Positions 33,454-42,364 of a stretch of DNA of 64,000 bases are shown here, one piece after another (within the stretch, counting starts at the first letter, position 1; each line of letters starts with the position of its first letter). This DNA is from an uncultured bacterium (lineage in GTDB: Bacteria > Cyanobacteriota > Vampirovibrionia > Obscuribacterales > Obscuribacteraceae). Under the pieces are notes generated by a model that had not been told where the DNA came from, ran no database searches, and saw only the letters and a program-made list of their open reading frames with translations. The position numbers were made by a program, and so were the translations under genes. The stretch spans positions 1-64,000 of the forward strand of contig CAILLX010000054.1 in NCBI GenBank assembly GCA_903835185.1. The letters run 5' to 3'.

Positions 33454-35880
33454 ATGCCAACCAGACAATCGACGCCAATCTTATTTGCCTGTGCTGTCAG
33501 CGCCTTATTGTGGGGCACAGACGTCCTGGCTGCAGATTTCAGCCATGCTCAAAAAACTTACTCTCTGCCAACTAATACAGACTCTGCACACGCCCAGAAA
33601 ATTTATGTCCCGGCAAGCAAAGTAGACCGTCGCCTTGATTTCGACGCCTTAAAAGTGCGCGCCTCTGGCAGCAGCTCCACAGACGCTGCTAATCAAGGCA
33701 GTCCCACCCAGCGAGCATCAAGCCAACCAGCAACAGCCAAGGCTGCCACCCACACCACTTCCAGTTTGCAGGAAAGAAAGAAAGTCGAACAGTTGATTGC
33801 TGCCGGCAAGCTGGAAGATGCCGATCTGATCCTGCGCCATGCACATAGCGAGTTTCCGGGCGACATACTTGTCACAAACGACTTATTTGATTTGAGTCTG
33901 CTGAGAGCAAAAAAGTTACAAGCAGCAAAACAGTATCTTCCTGCTGCTACCGCTGCCCGCCAGGCGCTTTATCTTAATTCGGCCTCCATGGTTGCTGGCG
34001 ATCTGCTTGATGCGATCTTAAAGAAAACAGGCATAAATCCAAAGGATGCTAGCGGACGCCTCAAACTGGCTGACCAACTTGCTGCCAAGGGACAGACAGA
34101 GCCTGCAGTAGTTGAATACAGATCTGCACTTAAACTTACGCCAAGCGCCGAAGCCCATCTAGGATTGGGTAATATGGCCTGGCGCGCCGGAGCCAAGACA
34201 ACGGCCCGCCAGGAATACCAGAGCGCCATCGAAGCTAATCCCTCATCCTCAGCAGCACACAGACAGATAGGTCTGCTCAAGCAATCACTAGGCGACAATG
34301 TTGGTGCCAATACTGATTTAAGCCAGGCAGTTATCCTTAATCCTCAAGACAAGGCAGCCGGCAAAGCGTTAGTCGACATCTGGACTAAGCAGGTTGCCAA
34401 AAACCAGCACAGCGCCAACAGCCATCTCGGCTTAGCTAGAGCGTATCAGCTAGCAGGCAATCTTCCAGCTGCACAAGCACAATATCGTGAAGTGGTAGCC
34501 ATTGAGCCTGATCACCCTAATCTGCCAGCCTGCAGACAAAGTTTCAAGCTTGCTGCTTCCAGGCAAGAAGCTAAAAGTTGCCTTGAAGCAGCACACACAC
34601 TTGAGTCACAAGGGGCCATAGCTGATGCTCTCGGCAAGACGGGAGAGGCGCTCGATTGCTGCCCTTCTGATACACAGACACTCATGTACCGGGGGCATCT
34701 CCTTGAGCAGTTAAAACAGTACCAGGAGGCGCACGACGCCTATCTGGAGGTTCTTAGAGACGATCCTCACAACATCGAGGCTGCCAAACGTCTGCAAGCT
34801 CTGCCGTCTCTTGTCCCGCTACCAGTTCGCCCTGCCAGTTTGAACATGCCTGCCGGGATGCCAGCATTCAGCTTAAACGGAGCAGCTCATACAGGCAGTC
34901 CGGTCAGCGCCTTAGGACAGTTTATGGAGCAACCGCCAGCACCAACAATACCTACAGCACAGCAAGTTTTCCCTGCCACCCAGCCACAAGCAAACGATGT
35001 ATCAACATTAAGCAGCTTCCTTTCACAGTTGCGCAACCAATCTTTACAGCAACAAAAGCAAGATCAAGCAGCTGAGAGAGCCACTCATTCAGTTCTAGAT
35101 CGCTTGATGCAGCCCCATACCTCTTATAGCGAGCCGGTCAATGCAACTGCCTGTATAGCAGGAGTTACTTCCGGCAATCTTCTCGCCGGTTTGGACAGGT
35201 CAAAAAATGCACCCCTGGCGCCACTGGGTTCTCAAGTATTTACACCTGCAAGCACAGCTTCAGTCTCAACAGCTGCCACAGATCAAGTTACCTACCAGCA
35301 GCTCCTTTATCTAGAACAACAGAACAGAACACTTGCTCAAAAGCTGCAACTAGCCCAACAGACTATCTGGCAGTTAAACTCAACTTCACCTGCAGCTACA
35401 ATCCCATCCAATCGGTCAGCCGGTTCAGCCCCCGCGGGAGACGTCAATCTGGTAGCTCCACCATCGCCTGAACCTGCTGACGATCATTCTGTTGCCAGTA
35501 CAGTTCAAGGGCAGAGCCTGCCTGAGCAAGCTCAGATGTTCAGAACTGGAGACTCCCCTGTACGCCTTGAGCTCAAGGCTGTATCGACAAGCACAACAGC
35601 AGTCAAGCTGAGAGTACTTCTCGAAAACAATCAAGATGTGACGCTGGCTGTCAAACGGGAGACTCAAGGCATAGTCAGGAGTCTGAACCGCCCTGATACG
35701 CAAGTGAAAGTCTCTTTCCACACTACAAATATCCCAGCGCACGGCAAGATTTATGGCACAGTAAGAATACCTACTGACAAGATCTCTCCCAATTCAGACT
35801 TATTCATACCCAACCTCCTGCCTGCCTCCGCCGGAGAACGTGACGTTCATTTAACTGCAGCTATGAGCCCAGCTTCTTAG
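33454..35880 (+). CDS. large exported TPR protein with C-terminal Ig-like domain
   Basis: An 808-residue protein beginning MPTRQSTPILFACAVSALLW, a signal peptide with a likely cleavage near VLAAD. It is followed by a disordered Ser/Thr/Ala segment. From about residue 110 to 460 there are several TPR units (AEAHLGLGNMAWRAG, SAAHRQIGLLKQSLGD, ANSHLGLARAYQLAG, TLMYRGHLLEQLKQY). A Gln/Pro/Ala-rich low-complexity region (about 480-700) leads to a C-terminal beta domain (VRLELKAVSTSTTAVKLRV and KIYGTVRIPTDKI), resembling an Ig-like or invasin-type fold. ATG at 33454 is chosen over 33385 because it places the signal peptide correctly. Periplasmic or surface scaffolding is inferred. Confidence 0.7.
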   Translation: MPTRQSTPILFACAVSALLWGTDVLAADFSHAQKTYSLPTNTDSAHAQKIYVPASKVDRRLDFDALKVRASGSSSTDAANQGSPTQRASSQPATAKAATHTTSSLQERKKVEQLIAAGKLEDADLILRHAHSEFPGDILVTNDLFDLSLLRAKKLQAAKQYLPAATAARQALYLNSASMVAGDLLDAILKKTGINPKDASGRLKLADQLAAKGQTEPAVVEYRSALKLTPSAEAHLGLGNMAWRAGAKTTARQEYQSAIEANPSSSAAHRQIGLLKQSLGDNVGANTDLSQAVILNPQDKAAGKALVDIWTKQVAKNQHSANSHLGLARAYQLAGNLPAAQAQYREVVAIEPDHPNLPACRQSFKLAASRQEAKSCLEAAHTLESQGAIADALGKTGEALDCCPSDTQTLMYRGHLLEQLKQYQEAHDAYLEVLRDDPHNIEAAKRLQALPSLVPLPVRPASLNMPAGMPAFSLNGAAHTGSPVSALGQFMEQPPAPTIPTAQQVFPATQPQANDVSTLSSFLSQLRNQSLQQQKQDQAAERATHSVLDRLMQPHTSYSEPVNATACIAGVTSGNLLAGLDRSKNAPLAPLGSQVFTPASTASVSTAATDQVTYQQLLYLEQQNRTLAQKLQLAQQTIWQLNSTSPAATIPSNRSAGSAPAGDVNLVAPPSPEPADDHSVASTVQGQSLPEQAQMFRTGDSPVRLELKAVSTSTTAVKLRVLLENNQDVTLAVKRETQGIVRSLNRPDTQVKVSFHTTNIPAHGKIYGTVRIPTDKISPNSDLFIPNLLPASAGERDVHLTAAMSPAS

Positions 35881-35912
35881 TTGCTCGACACAATCGCTAA
35901 GGTATCTGTCAG

Positions 35913-36809
35913 TTAAAAAACACCTTGCGGTGATGCATGGTAGAGACGGCGAAATGTCTCTTTGTCTCCGGGTGACAGCTCATCTACCACTCGATCGACA
36001 TACATGAGATCTTCTCTATATGGGCTGTGTTTGATAATTCCGAGAGCATGTCCAAATTCATGAGCAGCAGCTCCATGCAGCCTGAACTCAGAGCCAACAC
36101 CAAGCTCAATTACAACCGGATTTTGAATAATATCGCCCCTCCCGGGCACGACATAACCGACCGGAACAATCTTTCTGCCAGCAGCCTCCAGCTCACGCGC
36201 CTTGTCAACAGGCAGCTGTTGCGAGCATGTGAGAGCTTGCACATAAACACCACCTGGAGCATCAGCATCCTTAAACCCATCAGTCCAGAAGACAAGAATG
36301 TGCGCCATTTTAGGATCGTCAGTAAAATCAAAGCTGACCAGCCCTTCTGTCTCAAACTGCCTCCACTCTTCAAAACCTGCTGCAGCAATAGAGTTAAAAT
36401 TCTCTGCCCAGCCAGGAGTCTGTTCAAGCTCAGAAAACGGGTGCAGCGCCTGCAACATGTCACGGACAAGATTTACTCGTGTGCTGGGAAGCTCTGAAAA
36501 CGGCACATCTGGTAACTTCAGACCTGGGGCTATCCAAACATGTAACGGCATCTTGTTGCGTTCCCACCTGACCAGACCAAGTTGATCCTGGGTAGGATCG
36601 TATGGCTGAGCCTGATTGTTTTTCCCTCTGTTCTCCCCTGGTCTTAAGTAAAGACCACTTGTTGCAGGTAAATTACTGCCAGCAGGCTGTGTAAATGTCT
36701 GGAAGTTAGCTTTAGGCAGATTGCGATTCTGCGCCAGAGCTGTTTGAGCTGACCCTGCCAGGAGTCCAAGCAGACAACAGGCTATGAAGAAAAGTCCTGT
36801 AAATTTCAA
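35913..36809 (-). CDS. matrixin-type (M10) zinc metalloprotease, secreted
   Basis: The zinc site HEFGHALGIIKHS followed by DLMY gives the H-E-x-x-H-x-x-G-x-x-H plus Met-turn arrangement of metzincins, closest to matrixins. Upstream TDDPKMAHILVFWTDG is the usual edge-strand region. There is no clear cysteine-switch propeptide or hemopexin domain. I place the start at TTG 36809 with GAGG 5 nt upstream, which yields a compact signal peptide (LKFTGLFFIACCLLGLLAG). An ATG at 36875 and a GTG at 36935 would lengthen the N-region. Divergent from nagB. Likely role: processing of extracellular or envelope proteins. Confidence 0.8.
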   Translation of the reverse strand: MKFTGLFFIACCLLGLLAGSAQTALAQNRNLPKANFQTFTQPAGSNLPATSGLYLRPGENRGKNNQAQPYDPTQDQLGLVRWERNKMPLHVWIAPGLKLPDVPFSELPSTRVNLVRDMLQALHPFSELEQTPGWAENFNSIAAAGFEEWRQFETEGLVSFDFTDDPKMAHILVFWTDGFKDADAPGGVYVQALTCSQQLPVDKARELEAAGRKIVPVGYVVPGRGDIIQNPVVIELGVGSEFRLHGAAAHEFGHALGIIKHSPYREDLMYVDRVVDELSPGDKETFRRLYHASPQGVF

Positions 36810-36953
36810 CAAATCCTCGCTCAGGTTATACCTTGGCAAGCAATATAGACTGCCCGCAACAATAAACAGCTTCATTGGCCATTTTAGCGAACAGGCAGGC
36901 TTTCTAGCCCATATAATTGTTGCCAGGTGAGACACAGATTTAGGTGACCAAAA

Positions 36954-37625
36954 TTGACTGCAGAATATGAGGAATTGAGTTTAAGAGCCGCTAACGCAAT
37001 TGCAGCTCAGTTGAAAGCCAAGCCAGACAGCTGTTTGGGGCTACCATCAGGCAACTCGCCGCTCGGGTGTTACAAAATCCTTTCAAAATGGACTGAATCT
37101 GGACAGATAGATTGGTCACACTCACGTTGTTTTGCTTTGGACGATTATCTTGACGCTGAAGAAACAAAGACTTTCGCCTCTTTCCTTCATGAAAACCTTT
37201 ACAAGCATATTAACCTGCCTCTCAACCAGCGGTTTAATCCACGCTTTGTAGATAACTACGATGCCTTAATTGCTGGAGCCGGCGGGCTAGATTTAACCAT
37301 GATAGGTATCGGTCGCAACGGACATATCGCTTTTAATGAGCCCGGCACATTACGAGACAGCTGGACTCATTGTGTCTGGCTGGACGAGACTACAAGGAAG
37401 CAGAACGCCAACTTCTTTGGCTCTGTGGAACAGGTTCCTAAACGAGCAGTGACTATGGGGTTGGAGACCATTATGTCCAGCCGCAAGCTGGTGTTAATAG
37501 TGGCAGGCGAGCACAAACGCACCATGCTAAAACAGGCGATGTCAGGTGTTTTCACACCAGAAATACCAGCTTCTTGTCTCAAAAGCCATCCATCGTTAGA
37601 TGTTCTGGCCGACTTTCCCCTCTAA
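36954..37625 (+). CDS. nagB: glucosamine-6-phosphate deaminase
   Basis: NagB converts glucosamine-6-phosphate to fructose-6-phosphate and ammonia in amino-sugar catabolism. LGLPSGNSPLGCYKIL is the phosphate-binding loop, ALDDYLD holds the catalytic Asp, and LTMIGIGRNGHIAFNEPGT contains the conserved Asp/His/Glu cluster. The C-terminal half ends at ASCLKSHPSLDVLAD. At 223 residues it is slightly shorter than usual (about 235-260), with the N terminus trimmed. The start is TTG with AGGTGA 6 nt upstream; an in-frame stop just before it rules out a longer protein. Lies 19 bp before the cyclophilin gene, so probably co-transcribed. Confidence 0.88.
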   Translation: MTAEYEELSLRAANAIAAQLKAKPDSCLGLPSGNSPLGCYKILSKWTESGQIDWSHSRCFALDDYLDAEETKTFASFLHENLYKHINLPLNQRFNPRFVDNYDALIAGAGGLDLTMIGIGRNGHIAFNEPGTLRDSWTHCVWLDETTRKQNANFFGSVEQVPKRAVTMGLETIMSSRKLVLIVAGEHKRTMLKQAMSGVFTPEIPASCLKSHPSLDVLADFPL

Positions 37626-37643
37626 ACACTATCCTGTTGCCTT

Positions 37644-38480
37644 ATGTTTAATTTTTGCAAACTAAAAATGACTGTTCACAAGGCTTCCGCTCATGCTTTG
37701 CTGGCAGTAATGGTGGCGCTCAGCAGCGGAGCCCTGCCTGCCAGCTCTCAACCAACATCACCAGAGCTCGTTCCGCCTGATGTCACGTTACCTGATGCCG
37801 CATCAAGCACACAGCCCGGACAGCCAGGCAGCAGTCAATTTGGAACCGCTAGCGACTGGCCTTTTACTACCGGACCAAGCTCTTCAGAAGCGCCGCAAGC
37901 CAAGGCTGGTCAAGGCTTTGCTGTGAGGACTGCTGCACCGGCAGTCCCTGCCGGCGAGACAGCAGCACAGGTAGTCCAGAGAGACCCGCTGGCAGTAATG
38001 CAAACGACAAAAGGTCTTATTGTCATAAGGTTATTTCGCAAATTTGCCCCACAGACAGTTTCTCATTTCTCCACTATTGCCCAAACTGGTTTCTACAACG
38101 GACTGACATTCCATCGCGTCGTACCAGGGCAAATTATTGAAGGCGGCTGTCCTAACGGCAATGGTTCTGGCTTCTATACAGATGCTGCCACAAAGAAGCC
38201 AAGATTTATCGGACTGGAAACAAGCACTGCATTGAAGCACAACGCAGCCGGGGTAGTTGGTCTGACACGCATAGGTAGAAGCGCCTTCTCGTCAAGCAGC
38301 CAGTTCTATATAACTCTGGCTCCACAACCAACTCGTGACGGGCTCACCTCCATCTTTGGCGGCATTGTCTCCGGCATGGATGTAGTTAACCAGATTCAGC
38401 CAGGAGACAAAATTATCTCCATCCAGATTCAAGAACAGCCTCAGGAACAGTCAGTAAACGGACAGCAGATTCAACAGTAG
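37644..38480 (+). CDS. exported cyclophilin-type peptidyl-prolyl isomerase
   Basis: The 278-residue protein has an N-terminal hydrophobic signal (about 14-33), a low-complexity Ser/Pro/Gln spacer, and a cyclophilin domain from about 115. Domain signatures are TTKGLIVIRLF, FAPQTVSHFSTIAQ, YNGLTFHRVVPGQIIEGG (Arg of the active site), SSQFYITLAPQP and IFGGIVSGMDVVNQI. It would catalyse Xaa-Pro isomerisation of periplasmic or secreted proteins. An ATG at 37668 is an alternative start. Follows nagB by 18 bp. Confidence 0.88.
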   Translation: MFNFCKLKMTVHKASAHALLAVMVALSSGALPASSQPTSPELVPPDVTLPDAASSTQPGQPGSSQFGTASDWPFTTGPSSSEAPQAKAGQGFAVRTAAPAVPAGETAAQVVQRDPLAVMQTTKGLIVIRLFRKFAPQTVSHFSTIAQTGFYNGLTFHRVVPGQIIEGGCPNGNGSGFYTDAATKKPRFIGLETSTALKHNAAGVVGLTRIGRSAFSSSSQFYITLAPQPTRDGLTSIFGGIVSGMDVVNQIQPGDKIISIQIQEQPQEQSVNGQQIQQ

Positions 38481-38657
38481 TTCTGCAAGATGGATCGTTG
38501 CCAACACATTCAGGGCCGAGTAAACCTTTAAATAAAGGATGAATTTTATGTAATTTTTCTTTGCGATCTTCGCCTCCTACCAGTAGTCGACCCGTTGACA
38601 ACTCGGCACATAAACTAAGCCAGCCACGCAGTTAAATTAGATCTGCTAATCTGACAA

Positions 38658-38663
38658 TATAAT
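38658..38663 (+). promoter_or_regulatory. -10 box before the receiver gene
   Basis: A perfect TATAAT lies 30 bp upstream of the chosen ATG. The best -35 candidate (TTAGAT, 38637-38642) is only 15 bp away. Confidence 0.4.
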
Positions 38664-38693
38664 CGCCAAATTACGTTGTTTCCTGGAGCAGCC

Positions 38694-39149
38694 ATGACAG
38701 ATTGCAGTGGCGTCAAAATAGTCGTTGCAGAAGATCACGCTCTTACCAGACTAGCAGTCAAGCTCATGCTTCAGCAATATGCTGAGTTTGACATTGTAGC
38801 TGAAGCAAATAACGGCAACACTGCTGTCGCTAAGACTCTAGAGCTGCACCCGGCAGTTGTACTGATGGACATAGGCATGCCTATCTTAGACGGCATTGAA
38901 GCAACCAAGAAGATTAAAGAAGTCCTGCCTGCCACCCGCGTGCTCATGTTTACTTCTCACGACGATCTCGATGAATTTGCTGCAGCTATGGCTGCCGGTG
39001 CAGACGGCTACCTTTTGAAAGAATGTTCTCCCAGTCAGCTTTTCATGGCCATTACAACTGTCCTTGATCAGGAGGCCAGTCCTTTATCGCCGCTGTCAAC
39101 CTCAATCCTACGGGGTGATACACCCAAGCAGACCAAGCAACAGGTCTGA
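38694..39149 (+). CDS. single-domain response regulator
   Basis: The 151-residue protein is a NarL-like receiver domain. VVAEDH provides the acidic pocket, VVLMDIGMP the phospho-accepting Asp, and FTSHDD and GYLLKE the conserved Thr/Ser and Lys. After the receiver only about 20 residues remain, so the LuxR-type DNA-binding domain normally attached to this receiver type is absent. It may work as a phosphate shuttle or protein-protein switch. ATG 38694 has GGAG 5 nt upstream. Its stop is 8 bp before the histidine kinase gene, making them a natural two-component pair. Confidence 0.88.
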   Translation: MTDCSGVKIVVAEDHALTRLAVKLMLQQYAEFDIVAEANNGNTAVAKTLELHPAVVLMDIGMPILDGIEATKKIKEVLPATRVLMFTSHDDLDEFAAAMAAGADGYLLKECSPSQLFMAITTVLDQEASPLSPLSTSILRGDTPKQTKQQV

Positions 39150-39157
39150 ACACTGAC

Positions 39158-41116
39158 ATGGCAGCAGCAAATCCAGTCTTATCGGCAAGCTACACTACAG
39201 TTATTGCCTGGACAGCCATAGCTTTAGGAATATTGACTATGTCAGGCTGGTGGGGACACAATACCCAGCTTCTGGTTCTTCTCCCACACACTGCACCGAT
39301 GAAATTCAATGCGGCTGCAGCTTTTTTCATAACAGGCATAGCTCTCCTTTTTCTTTCTCCCACTCATAAAGGCTCAGCCAGAGGGCGGTGGGTTGTTTTG
39401 GCCTGTAGCCTCACTGTCCTTGCCATAAGTCTTCTGACTCTGTTTGAACATATAACTGGTATCAATTTAGGCATCGATGAGCTTTTTGTCACAGAGACAG
39501 CAGGACCTTTTGTCGGCTCCACCCCCGGGCGTCCAGCACTGGCTACAGTAGTCAGCTTCACTTTGATAGCCTTTTCACTCATTATCCAGACAACAAGCAA
39601 GAAGCATTCAGCAGCTGCTGCTCAACTCCTGGCCGCCACTGCTGCAGTTCTTCCGTTTATAACAGTCATTGGATACATCTTTGGTGTAAGACATCTCTAC
39701 GGACTGTTAGCTACAGTTACTCCTATCGCCTTCCAGGCTTCTGTTGGTCTGTGTCTGGTCTCAATAGGCATATTAGCTGTTGCGCCTGAGCAGGGTTTTA
39801 TGCAGGTCTTCACCAGAGACTCGCAAACCGGTCTTGTCATGCGCAAAGTGTTCCCTTTGTCGCTCGTTATCCTGCTTGTCTTTGGCTGGTTGCAACGGCA
39901 AGGCAACTTAGCTGGAGCCTATCAAGCAGATATAGGTCTGGTAATCATGATTACGCTGGCAGTTATCTGCCTGAGCATACTTTTTTACTGGTGCAATGTT
40001 CAGCTGTACAAAGCTGAAAAATCCTTGCTCGACTCTGAGAAAAAGACTCGTCTCATCATTGAAGCAGCAGCAGATGCTTTCATTGAGATAAACGTTGATG
40101 GTGTCATTACAGATTGGAATAAGGAATCTGAAAGACTATTCGGATGGTCTCGACAAGAAGCTATTGGCAAGACACTAGTTGAGACCATCGTTCCGGTGCA
40201 GCTGCGCAACCAGCATCTCCAGGGAATCCAGCATTTTATAGCCACCGATGAAGGTCCAGTATTGAATCAACGTATTGAAATGCCGGCCTTGCATCGCGAC
40301 GGCTGGCAGTTTCCTATCGAGCTGGTTGTATTTCCAATCAAACGTGGTCACCTTCTCTCATTTTGCGCCTTCATTCATGACACCCGCAATCGCAAACTCC
40401 TGGAAGAGCGCAATAAGCGCCTGTCCTTAATGGAGCAGCGTGAAGATTTTGTCGAGACTTTAAGTCATGATTTACGCAACCCATTAATCGGGTTGGAACA
40501 CATTCTTGACATGCTTACTGCCGGCAGTTTAGGAGAGCTCTCTGAGTTGCAGCAATCAGTCTTGAAAGAAGCCAGGTTATCCAACAAAGATTTGCTCAAT
40601 ATGGTACAAAAAGTCATTGGCGTATTTCGCTACGAGCGCACTGCAGATAGTATCACGTTGCAACAAGGCGATCTGGTAACAGTTATCACCGAACGTCTTG
40701 CCGCAGTCAACGACCAGGTTGAAAGCAAAGCGCTACAGCTGCACAGAATCTTACCCGAAGCTGCTGTCATATTTTTTGATTATAATTCCATCTCAATGCT
40801 CATCGACAATCTGCTTGAAAATGCTATCAAATTCAGCCGAGCAGGCGGCAAAATCACAGTCGAGTTGCAACGGGACAGTGCAGGTCTGATGTTGAGCGTA
40901 GCTGACAACGGGACAGGCATCCATCCCAAAGATAGAGAGTGGTTATTTTACAAATTCTGGCAATCTGGCGGTGGCAGCCGCTACACCCCGGGGACCGGAT
41001 TGGGGCTCTACCTGTGTCGTGTCATAGTGGCAGCTCATGGTGGCACAATTGCTTGTGAAAGCGAGCCTGGACAAGGTACTAAAATTACTGTCAACCTGCC
41101 TGGAAATAGCGCCTGA
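39158..41116 (+). CDS. 7TM-PAS sensor histidine kinase
   Basis: The 652-residue kinase starts with about seven membrane helices (residues 12-285) in a MASE-like arrangement. A PAS domain follows (from about 294, IIEAAADAFIEINVDGVITDWN in parts: IIEAAADAF, VITDWNKESERLFGW), then HisKA with ETLSHDLRNP (His near 437). The ATPase is complete: N-box LLENAIKFS, G1 DNGTGIHPKD, F-box KFWQS, G2 GTGLGLYL. The integral membrane input suggests sensing of a membrane-soluble or bilayer signal. It is the likely partner of the single-domain regulator just upstream. Confidence 0.92.
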   Translation: MAAANPVLSASYTTVIAWTAIALGILTMSGWWGHNTQLLVLLPHTAPMKFNAAAAFFITGIALLFLSPTHKGSARGRWVVLACSLTVLAISLLTLFEHITGINLGIDELFVTETAGPFVGSTPGRPALATVVSFTLIAFSLIIQTTSKKHSAAAAQLLAATAAVLPFITVIGYIFGVRHLYGLLATVTPIAFQASVGLCLVSIGILAVAPEQGFMQVFTRDSQTGLVMRKVFPLSLVILLVFGWLQRQGNLAGAYQADIGLVIMITLAVICLSILFYWCNVQLYKAEKSLLDSEKKTRLIIEAAADAFIEINVDGVITDWNKESERLFGWSRQEAIGKTLVETIVPVQLRNQHLQGIQHFIATDEGPVLNQRIEMPALHRDGWQFPIELVVFPIKRGHLLSFCAFIHDTRNRKLLEERNKRLSLMEQREDFVETLSHDLRNPLIGLEHILDMLTAGSLGELSELQQSVLKEARLSNKDLLNMVQKVIGVFRYERTADSITLQQGDLVTVITERLAAVNDQVESKALQLHRILPEAAVIFFDYNSISMLIDNLLENAIKFSRAGGKITVELQRDSAGLMLSVADNGTGIHPKDREWLFYKFWQSGGGSRYTPGTGLGLYLCRVIVAAHGGTIACESEPGQGTKITVNLPGNSA

Positions 41117-41120
41117 CAGC

Positions 41121-42284
41121 TTACTTCTGCGTTAAGGCTGAAAGAAGATGGTGGACAAGTTTGTGCCCGCCGTGATGATTAAGATGGGTAGAATCCCAGT
41201 AATCATCGCTAACAAATTCGCTTGAACTGCCGAGATCAAGCAGGCGAGCTTGCCTGGAGCCGGCAAGAGCAGCAAGGCTACTACTAAAGCGGGAATAAAA
41301 GCCGGGCGGCAGCAGAGCACGATTAGAAGGAGTCAACGGCATGTTCACCAGCACAACCTTAATCCCTCTTTGCCGGCACACTGTCAACAGTCGATCAAGA
41401 AATCCCATCTGGATGCTGAGATCTTTTTGTCCTATGTCACGATAACGACGCTTGTACTCAATTAAGCTGTTGCTCCACCGTTGTTCAGCTGTTCCTGTAA
41501 GCATAAATCCTGCGCTGGCTGACTTCGTGCGTGTCTCTCCAGCAGCTGCAGGCACACTAGATCCTTTATAGACACGATTTACAGCCTTGTCGAACTCCTG
41601 TTGCAGGCGCCAACGTTTGCTGTAGAAGTAACACAAATGAGAAAAGAGAAACTCGCCCTTCTCCTGCCAGCCAGGAAGGTACAGGTCAGCATAACGAGGG
41701 AAATTAGTAAGACCGACCAGCCGTTTAAAAGTGAAAGTAGCTGTAGGATTTGGCAGATCGTGGTCTGAAAAATCACGTGGGGCAACGCCAAGAACCAGCC
41801 AGTCCGGCTTCTTAGCACCTTTTAAATACTCGTCCACATAAATGAATGCATCGGACGCCATCTGTCCAAAGATAGCCAGACTGTAAACGCTGGCATCTTT
41901 CATTCCTGCTCTTTGCAACTCTCCAGTCAGTACAGTGGAGCCGTGATGGTGAAATATATCTCCTTGAGACTTATCCCTTTCAGCATCCATAGCATAGAAG
42001 GGGAACATGATTAGAGAGGAGCCGAGAAGAACTACAGTTGGTCTCTTATGCAGAGCCTGGAAGCCGCCAACAGCAAGATCGATGGAGCCGCTACCACTCC
42101 ATAAATCTTTAGCAGCCGCTTTCTCCTCACCTGCTACTTTCCACAAGAAGATATTAATGACTAGAAAAATAGCCAAAGCATACAGCCAGGCAGTACGTGC
42201 CATTCCGGAGTTACCAGAGGACGGCTTGCCCGACCCGGTATTTGATGTGCTTCGCTCTAAAGTTGCTTGCAAGGTCTCTCTCAT
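41121..42284 (-). CDS. DUF1574/SGNH-hydrolase-like membrane-anchored protein
   Basis: A 387-residue protein with one N-terminal membrane helix (about 30-49). An SGNH-type layout follows: block I VVLLGSSLIMFPF (about 81-93) with a candidate Ser nucleophile, and block V DSTHLNHHGG near the C terminus with Asp and His. This resembles DUF1574, a family frequent in cyanobacteria and Leptospira, related to acyl-ester-acting AlgX/AlgJ proteins of exopolysaccharide modification. Function inferred: acetylation or deacetylation of a surface glycan. Ends 4 bp from the convergent histidine kinase gene. Confidence 0.65.
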   Translation of the reverse strand: MRETLQATLERSTSNTGSGKPSSGNSGMARTAWLYALAIFLVINIFLWKVAGEEKAAAKDLWSGSGSIDLAVGGFQALHKRPTVVLLGSSLIMFPFYAMDAERDKSQGDIFHHHGSTVLTGELQRAGMKDASVYSLAIFGQMASDAFIYVDEYLKGAKKPDWLVLGVAPRDFSDHDLPNPTATFTFKRLVGLTNFPRYADLYLPGWQEKGEFLFSHLCYFYSKRWRLQQEFDKAVNRVYKGSSVPAAAGETRTKSASAGFMLTGTAEQRWSNSLIEYKRRYRDIGQKDLSIQMGFLDRLLTVCRQRGIKVVLVNMPLTPSNRALLPPGFYSRFSSSLAALAGSRQARLLDLGSSSEFVSDDYWDSTHLNHHGGHKLVHHLLSALTQK

Positions 42285-42364
42285 CTCCAGCTCTTGACTA
42301 TTTTAGGAAACACTACCGCTAGTAAGCCGGTGTTTTCCTTAAGGTGAGCAGATATTAAGAGAGC

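Noticed and set aside
42305-42339. Intrinsic terminator between the duplicated-unit gene and the DUF1574-like gene
   Set aside because: The AGGAAACAC/GTGTTTTCCT stem has a bulge and a long loop and lacks a T-tract on the transcribed strand.
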